From CBDDEI01 sp965226775 (GTDB taxonomy: Bacteria > Chloroflexota > Dehalococcoidia > SHYD01): 64,000 nucleotides of DNA. The translations under genes were made by a program, and so were the position numbers. Within the stretch, counting starts at the first letter, position 1. Every line of letters starts with the position of its first letter. Positions 58,530 through 64,000 of this stretch are shown here, piece by piece. Under the pieces are notes generated by a model. The model did not search any database. It saw only the letters and a list, made by a program, of their open reading frames with translations, and had not been told where the DNA came from. The DNA lies in contig CBDDEI010000002.1 in NCBI GenBank assembly GCA_965226775.1, positions 1,674,001-1,738,000 on the forward strand, written 5' to 3'.

Positions 58530-58559
58530 TTGACCACCCCAACAACGCCTGCGTACAAT
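58530..58559 (+). promoter_or_regulatory. Predicted promoter of ffh
   Basis: TTGACC (58530-58535), 18-nt spacer, TACAAT (58554-58559), 26 nt before the ffh ATG. The 200 bp between infC and ffh should also hold the divergent infC promoter, which I could not place. Confidence 0.6.
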
Positions 58560-58585
58560 AAACGCGCGCCCTAAGGCGTCGCTCT

Positions 58586-59935
58586 ATGTTTGATCAACTC
58601 ACCGCAAAACTCGACGCAGTCTTCCAACGCCTCTCCGGTAAGGGCAGCCTCACCGAACGCGATATAGACGAAGCGCTCCGTGAAGTGCGTCTCGCCCTCC
58701 TAGAGGCAGACGTCAACTTCCGCGTCGTCAGGGATTTTCTGGCTAAGGTCAAGGAGAAGGCCATCGGCAGCGACACACTGCACAGCCTCACCCCTGGCCA
58801 GCAGGTCATTAAGATCGTCAATGAAGAATTAGTGTCCCTCCTGGGTGAGGGGCAGTCTCGTCTCGCCCTAGCCTCCACTCCTCCCACCTTCATCATGCTG
58901 GTGGGCCTCCAGGGTTCCGGCAAGACCACCACCGCGGCCAAGCTTGCGCTGCATCTGCGGACCAACGGCCAGAAGCCGCTGCTAGTAGCCGCGGACATCT
59001 ACCGTCCCGCCGCTGTGCAGCAGCTAGTCGCCCTGGGCAAACAGCTTAGTATCCCAGTCTACGAGGAAGGCACCAGCGCCAACCCTCGCGATATCGCCAA
59101 GAACGGCCTGCAGCGCGCCAAGACACAGGGCGATACCGTTGTGATTTGCGACACCGCCGGCCGCCTCCACATCGATGACGACATGATGACGGAGGTTAGC
59201 GACATCAAGGCGCAACTGGCCCCCCACGAAGTCCTCATGGTGGTGGACTCTATGACAGGCCAAGACGCCGTGCGGGCAGCAGGCGACTTCCACCAGCGCG
59301 TTGGCCTCACGGGCCTAATCCTCAGCAAGCTGGACGGCGATGCCCGCGGCGGCGCAGCTCTCTCCGCCCGCGCGGTGACCGGCGTGCCCATCAAATTCAT
59401 CGGCACCGGTGAGAAGCCCGATGCGCTGGAGCCCTTTTACCCCGAACGTGTTGCCTCCCGCATCCTTGGTATGGGCGACGTGCTCACCCTCATCGAGAAG
59501 GCCCAGACCGTAGTCCAAACGGATCAGAGCGCTGTATGGGAGAAGAAACTGCGCACTGCCTCCTTCACTCTAGAGGACTTCATGGAGCAAATTCAGCAGG
59601 TCAAGCAAATGGGGCCCCTCAGCCAGCTTATGGAGATGATCCCTGGCATAAATAAAGTTGCTAAGAACATGCCCAAAGGGGCTATTGATGATAACCAGTT
59701 CAAGCACGTAGAGGCCATCATCCACTCCATGACACTTAGGGAGCGCCGCTACCCGGACACAATTGACGGCAGCCGCAGGCGGCGCATCGCCAAGGGCAGC
59801 GGCACCACTCCCGCAGACGTGAACCAACTGCTGAACCAGTTCCGCCAGATGCAAAAGATGTTCAAACAGTACGGCAACATGCTCTCAGGCCAGGGCGGCA
59901 AGCGTGCACCCATGCGGATGCCTTGGGGACACTAG
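58586..59935 (+). CDS. ffh: Signal recognition particle protein Ffh
   Basis: 449 residues: N-domain FDQLTAKLDAVFQRLSGKG, GTPase GLQGSGKTTTAAKLALHLR, DTAGRLHIDDDMM and SKLDGDARGGAALS, and the methionine-rich M domain (QMQKMFKQYGNML, ending APMRMPWGH). Targets membrane and secreted proteins to FtsY. Normal length. Confidence 0.97.
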   Translation: MFDQLTAKLDAVFQRLSGKGSLTERDIDEALREVRLALLEADVNFRVVRDFLAKVKEKAIGSDTLHSLTPGQQVIKIVNEELVSLLGEGQSRLALASTPPTFIMLVGLQGSGKTTTAAKLALHLRTNGQKPLLVAADIYRPAAVQQLVALGKQLSIPVYEEGTSANPRDIAKNGLQRAKTQGDTVVICDTAGRLHIDDDMMTEVSDIKAQLAPHEVLMVVDSMTGQDAVRAAGDFHQRVGLTGLILSKLDGDARGGAALSARAVTGVPIKFIGTGEKPDALEPFYPERVASRILGMGDVLTLIEKAQTVVQTDQSAVWEKKLRTASFTLEDFMEQIQQVKQMGPLSQLMEMIPGINKVAKNMPKGAIDDNQFKHVEAIIHSMTLRERRYPDTIDGSRRRRIAKGSGTTPADVNQLLNQFRQMQKMFKQYGNMLSGQGGKRAPMRMPWGH

Positions 59936-60034
59936 CCCTCGCCCGCACTTTGTCCGCATCCGCATCACTCTCGGCAACAGGGTGTCCCTATCTCCGTTTA
60001 GTCATACAAGATACTCATGACTAACGGAATCACT

Positions 60035-61237
60035 ATGAAGAAAACGCTTACACTGCTGGCGGTCGTGGCCATCGCGCTGCTCGCCTCAACCCCATCTGCC
60101 TACTCACGACCAGAAGCGCCTTCGCTCCTTACCCCATTCAACGGCGCGCGCATGCAAACCTTCAGCCCCACTCTACGCTGGTCGGTGCCAGAGGGCGCAA
60201 CGGTCACCCAAGTGCACTTCCAGGTCATCCCATACCAGAGAGATGGTCCCGGCGTTGACCTGATCCTCTCCCCCAACCAGGGTGAGTTCACCTTGCCCGC
60301 GCCGCCCGACTGGTACGGACTGCTGCCTGATATGTCGTATAACTGGCGCGTGCGCGCGTCTGATGCTACTACGTCCATTGGCGTTGACGATGATTCCTGG
60401 AGCGACTGGTCTCGCGTCTGGGAGTTCCGCACACCTGCCCTCAACGCCGCTACTATCCAACTCCAAAGCCCTACAGGCGATGTGCAAGTGGAGACCGCCA
60501 CTCCTACCCTGCTGTGGACGGACATTGAACCCAACTCCTGGTACTACGAAGTGCAGCTAAGCACCGACCCCCTCTTCGGCAACAATGCGTTCCGCTACTG
60601 GGAGCTGCGTCACGGCGCGGTCACCGACCCTCCCCGCAGCTATGCGGTGCCGGAAGCCTATCCCCTAGCGCCCGGCGAACGCTACTTCTGGCGCGTGCGG
60701 CAGCGGGTTCAAGGCAACGGTGTACCGCTAGAGTGGACGGTCCCCGCCTCCTTCTACGCCCCCGGCGGATCCGGCGCTCCCGTCACAACACCTGCGCCGC
60801 CAGGTGTTCCCCCGACGCTCGGGCCAACCACTGCACAAGTGACGGACATCAAGGATGGCGGCACTATAGAGGTAAACATTGACGGGGTGCGCAAGACCGT
60901 GCGGTATCTGGGCATCGACGTACCCAAAGTCTCGCCGCCGGAGTGCTACGGGGCGCAGGCCGCGGCTAAAAACAGTGAACTTGTAGAAGGCCAGTTTGTG
61001 GAGCTAGAGCCGGACGTCACGGATACCGACGCCGACGGCAATCTCCTGCGTTATGTCTACATAGACGGCTTGCTTGTCAATGGAGAACTGGTACGGGGCG
61101 GCTACGCCCGGGTCAGTACGGATGGGCCGGACAGCCGCTATCGTGATGAGTTCCAGGACCTGCAAGAGGAAGCACAGGAGGAAGGACGCGGCCTCTGGCA
61201 ACAGTGCGACGTTGGGGCGGATGCCGCTGGCGGCTAA
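60035..61237 (+). CDS. Secreted protein with Fn3-like modules and a degenerate SNase domain
   Basis: About 400 residues. Signal peptide MKKTLTLLAVVAIALLAS followed by two Fn3-like modules (FSPTLRWSVPEGATVTQVHF and TPTLLWTDIEPNSWYYEVQL), a proline-rich linker (TTPAPPGVPPTLGPT), and a C-terminal staphylococcal-nuclease-like fold (VTDIKDGGTIEVNIDGVRKT, YLGIDVPK, DTDADGNLLRYVYIDG, GLWQQCDVG). R35 is conserved, but residues aligning with D21, E43 and R87 of S. aureus nuclease are G, K and N, so catalysis is doubtful. ATG 60017 is an alternative start. Probably an extracellular binding protein. Confidence 0.8.
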   Translation: MKKTLTLLAVVAIALLASTPSAYSRPEAPSLLTPFNGARMQTFSPTLRWSVPEGATVTQVHFQVIPYQRDGPGVDLILSPNQGEFTLPAPPDWYGLLPDMSYNWRVRASDATTSIGVDDDSWSDWSRVWEFRTPALNAATIQLQSPTGDVQVETATPTLLWTDIEPNSWYYEVQLSTDPLFGNNAFRYWELRHGAVTDPPRSYAVPEAYPLAPGERYFWRVRQRVQGNGVPLEWTVPASFYAPGGSGAPVTTPAPPGVPPTLGPTTAQVTDIKDGGTIEVNIDGVRKTVRYLGIDVPKVSPPECYGAQAAAKNSELVEGQFVELEPDVTDTDADGNLLRYVYIDGLLVNGELVRGGYARVSTDGPDSRYRDEFQDLQEEAQEEGRGLWQQCDVGADAAGG

Positions 61238-61282
61238 CTAAAGAATCGCAATCCTTATCGTTGATCGCGATTCCCTAACCTC

Positions 61283-62092
61283 TTACGTCTGGCAGCGCCG
61301 GCAGTAGTTGGTCAACCGCTGGTTGGCGGTAATCTTTGCGATGGTGTTGCCGCAACGGGGACAGGGCTCACCGCCCTTCCCGTGGACTTGCAGGAAGTCT
61401 CTAATCTTCAGGTGGATGTCGTCACCCATGCGAGCGGCCACAATCTCCTTGGCCTCATTCAGCACCCGGTGCATCGCCTGATACAGCGCGTCCACTTCTT
61501 CTACGCTCAGGCTGGTGCGCTTGCGATAGGGATAGATGCCCGCAGCAAATAGGATCTCGTCCGCGTACGCATTGCCAATGCCCGCCAGAAACGTGTCGTT
61601 CACCAGGATATTCTTCACCTGCCCTGGGTGACGGCGCAGTCGCTGCTTGAACACGTCCAGCGTCACTTCAGCCGAAAGCGCTTCCGGGCCCATCTCCTCC
61701 CAACGCGGAATCTGTTCAACCCGCCCTTCCGGCACGAGATAGACCTTGCCCATAAGCTTATCGTCAAAGTAGCGGAGTTGCTGCCCGTTCTCCAAGCTAA
61801 GAATGAAGCACGTCTTGGCACGCCGGCGCTCTTTGGGCGGGCAGTACTGGAGACGACCCGTAAGCATGGCATTGATGGCGAGGGTATGCCCGCTGGAGTA
61901 ATCAAGCAGCAAAAATTTGCCGCGACGCCTCACGCTCTGCAGCGTGTTGCCGGTGAGGACCTGAGCAAATTCCGGGGACGAGGGCATCCGGATGGGGATA
62001 GCTTGAACTACCTCAACATCACTGATGGTTGCGCCCACCAGCTCTTGCAGCAGGAACTCTTGAATGGCCTCTAGGTCCGGTAGTTCGGGCAT
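61283..62092 (-). CDS. mutM: Formamidopyrimidine-DNA glycosylase-like MutM/Nei
   Basis: 269 residues: MPELPDLEAIQEFLL (catalytic Pro2), the conserved lysine region VRRRGKFLLLDYSSG, helix-two-turn-helix segment (FLAGIGNAYADEILFAAGI), and the zinc finger CPRCGNTIAKITANQRLTNYCRRCQ. Removes oxidised bases. Position 6 is Asp where Fpg usually has Glu, so Fpg versus Nei substrate preference is open. Confidence 0.9.
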   Translation of the reverse strand: MPELPDLEAIQEFLLQELVGATISDVEVVQAIPIRMPSSPEFAQVLTGNTLQSVRRRGKFLLLDYSSGHTLAINAMLTGRLQYCPPKERRRAKTCFILSLENGQQLRYFDDKLMGKVYLVPEGRVEQIPRWEEMGPEALSAEVTLDVFKQRLRRHPGQVKNILVNDTFLAGIGNAYADEILFAAGIYPYRKRTSLSVEEVDALYQAMHRVLNEAKEIVAARMGDDIHLKIRDFLQVHGKGGEPCPRCGNTIAKITANQRLTNYCRRCQT

Positions 62093-62186
62093 CGGAGATC
62101 CTCGTTACTGGTACGCTCAATGAACTGTAGTGTAGTTGCTATGCGCTAGCCCGCCAACTAACAGAGGCGCATCAGTCTATCAGCAT

Positions 62187-64000
62187 TTAGCGTGACAGGC
62201 TGACCTCAGGGGCGCTCTCAGCCCGCGCCGCGTCGGCCGTCGCCGGCACGCGTACGACGAGAAAGTAGTGTCCAGCCTCACCATGACGAAGGCGACCATC
62301 CAGCCTAGCCACTGCCCGCAGCAGCGCAAGGGCCGCGACTGGCCACACTAAACTCAGCGCTTTCAGAATCAGGTAGCTCCCCCGGTAGACAGGCTCATTC
62401 CACGTCTCTAGAGAGTGTTCTCCCCCACCTTGGAAGAGCCGGCCTAGCTCTTGTCGTGTGTAACCGGGGCGCAGATGCCCCCACTCGCGGTGTGCCCAGG
62501 GCGTGAGCCACGGCGGGAAAATGGCCGTCTGCCGGCTGGGTACGCTCACCCAGAGCGAGCCGCCGGGCCGCACCAGTCGCAGCAACTCACCGGCCAGCCC
62601 CCTATCATCTTCAACGTGCTCCAGCACATCGAACGCGATGACTGTGTCGAACGCGCCGTCTGCAAAGGGCGCTGCCGTGCCGTCGCCCCGCACGAACGCG
62701 ACCGCCCGCGCGCCGGCAGTCTCCGGCTGCACATCCAGCGCCACGCCCTGCACTGCGCCCAGTTGCTCAAGCAGCCGGCCATCGGCGGCGCCAACATCCA
62801 GCACGCGCGGCCCGGCCGGACGCAGATCCAATGCAGACAGGAGCAACGCCCGGTAGGCGCTGCCCAAGCGGACCTCGCGCCTCTGCCGAGACCACCGGGC
62901 CGCGAGCCTGTGTGCGCTCTCTGCCGACCGGGCGACTAATCCGGGAACGGCTCGCCCAAGCTGCGCTCGAACGGCATCCCGGTTCTGCCACGCCCGTTCA
63001 AGAAGACCTATAAGTTCTGCCTTAGTCACCTGCTCCACTGGCAGCGCGTATTCCTCCAACCCAAGCTCCTGCATCAGGGCTTCACCCTTGCCCTGGTAGC
63101 TCAGACTGACGACGGGCGTACCTGTTGCGGCGGCGAGCATCCCGGCATGGGTGCGCATAGCCACCACAAGCTCTGCCTCGCCAAGCAGCCCTTTGAGCAA
63201 CGCGGAGGGCAGCCACTCTTCCAACACCATCGTTTGCTGAGGGTGCAGCATACGGTCACGCACCTGGCGCGCTACTAGCTCGTCCTGCTGATCGCCGCCG
63301 GGGCACATGGGCAGGAAGAGCACCTGCACGCCATGCGCGCTCACGAGATGATCGGCTGCAGCAGCTACGGAGCCGCAAAAGCTGTGGAACCAGGAGTCCT
63401 GCGCTGCCTGCGGACGCCGGCTCAACCGGAGGGGGAGCCAGCCGCCGTGATAGTGTCCCCAGCGCCGTACGGCGACGACGAGGAACCGTCCGGTGAGACC
63501 CAGCCGCTTTCGCAGCGCCGCAACGTCCTCCTTAGACGATGCGGTGAGGCTGAATGAGGGGTCGGCTGTTACCCGGACAGCGGCCGCGGGCAGCCCCAGC
63601 TCAACCAATCGTCGTGCGGAAAAATGATCCCGTACACTGACCAGTGTCAGCCGCGCGAGCAAGAACCTGGTTACCCATCTGGAGATGCCGCCGTTAATTC
63701 CGCCCACACCCTGGGCATAGCAGACCACTGGCTTTCGCAACAGCAACGCCAGGCCAAGAAAGAGCCATTGCACTAGAAGAAAGACTTTACTGGACTCGTT
63801 CTGGAGCAGCTGACCGCCGCCCCACAGCACGACGTCCGCGCGCCAGAGTGTTGCCAGAAACCGCACGCTCCCCCGACGCACTGCGGCCACGTGCTGCTGC
63901 TGCGCCGTGCTATCCGGCGTATCAGAAGCCACCGTGACCGCTGCGTCCGGCAACGCGGCGCGCAGGGACGCTAGTGTCCCCGCTAGAATGGCAGCGTCGC
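62187..64000 (-). CDS. CsaB-like pyruvyl transferase fused to SAM methyltransferase (5' end missing)
   Basis: The frame continues past the right edge (DAAILAGTLASLRAALPD is in frame to 64000), so the true N-terminus is outside. The first part matches polysaccharide pyruvyl transferase/CsaB (VLWGGGQLLQNESSKVFLLV, VVCYAQGVGGINGG, VAMRTHAGMLAAATGTPVVS), which adds pyruvate ketals to cell-surface glycans. The second part is a class I methyltransferase (RVLDVGAADGRLLEQLGAVQ, DTVIAFDVLEHVEDDRGLAG, VRPGGSLWVSVPSRQ). The pairing in one chain is unusual and suggests a bifunctional envelope-glycan enzyme. Confidence 0.8.
   Translation of the reverse strand, partial: DAAILAGTLASLRAALPDAAVTVASDTPDSTAQQQHVAAVRRGSVRFLATLWRADVVLWGGGQLLQNESSKVFLLVQWLFLGLALLLRKPVVCYAQGVGGINGGISRWVTRFLLARLTLVSVRDHFSARRLVELGLPAAAVRVTADPSFSLTASSKEDVAALRKRLGLTGRFLVVAVRRWGHYHGGWLPLRLSRRPQAAQDSWFHSFCGSVAAAADHLVSAHGVQVLFLPMCPGGDQQDELVARQVRDRMLHPQQTMVLEEWLPSALLKGLLGEAELVVAMRTHAGMLAAATGTPVVSLSYQGKGEALMQELGLEEYALPVEQVTKAELIGLLERAWQNRDAVRAQLGRAVPGLVARSAESAHRLAARWSRQRREVRLGSAYRALLLSALDLRPAGPRVLDVGAADGRLLEQLGAVQGVALDVQPETAGARAVAFVRGDGTAAPFADGAFDTVIAFDVLEHVEDDRGLAGELLRLVRPGGSLWVSVPSRQTAIFPPWLTPWAHREWGHLRPGYTRQELGRLFQGGGEHSLETWNEPVYRGSYLILKALSLVWPVAALALLRAVARLDGRLRHGEAGHYFLVVRVPATADAARAESAPEVSLSR

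Overview
The window is a GC-rich, densely coded bacterial chromosome segment with no rRNA operon, transposase, phage gene or CRISPR array. The combination of a two-subunit 2-oxoacid:ferredoxin oxidoreductase, a succinate dehydrogenase with an HdrB-like third subunit, Rieske oxygenase genes, many MFS carriers and dispersed TTCGACAAGCTCACC-type palindromes suggests an uncultured aerobic or facultative member of Chloroflexota (Dehalococcoidia/SAR202-like). That placement is inference from gene content, not from a marker phylogeny.

Layout. 0-5 kb: DinG-type helicase, a degenerate tRNA-Ser, an MscS channel and a voltage-gated-type K+ channel. 5.4-10 kb: a block bounded by two tRNA-Ser genes (CGA and GGA) holding a CHAD protein, an MFS exporter and four small YdeI/DUF1801 proteins. 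10-26 kb: YtxH/DUF948 pair, mnmA, an SDR, a very large Lhr-type helicase, an MFS carrier, glmU, a CorC/HlyC protein, fabG, an acyl-CoA carboxylase subunit, and an ABC ATPase with a permease fused to an HlyD domain. 26-37.9 kb: korAB, a Rieske oxygenase pair, aconitase, a 1 kb tandem palindromic repeat array, another MFS carrier and a Gfo/Idh/MocA oxidoreductase. 37.9-39.5 kb: an apparently gene-free stretch. 39.5-50.2 kb: a TCA cluster with two unrelated isocitrate dehydrogenases, malate dehydrogenase, two-subunit class I fumarase and sdhA-sdhB-sdhE. 50-64 kb: housekeeping genes (DUF503, HD hydrolase, ftsB, tilS, usp, two TrkA proteins, pheA, HNH nuclease, rplT-rpmI-infC, ffh, a secreted SNase-fold protein, mutM) and a truncated CsaB-like/methyltransferase fusion at the right edge.

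Functionally, aconitase, both isocitrate dehydrogenases, KorAB, SdhABE, FumAB and Mdh make up most of a TCA cycle; only citrate synthase and succinyl-CoA synthetase are missing here. KorAB would hand electrons to ferredoxin, and SdhABE has no classical membrane anchor encoded beside it.

A quality caveat applies throughout. Seven genes (dinG, mscS, the 8.8 kb DUF1801-YdeI gene, lhr, the carboxylase gene, tilS, HNH) are each broken by one single-base indel, nearly always in a short homopolymer. I read these as probable sequencing or assembly errors rather than real pseudogenes, and annotate the joined genes.
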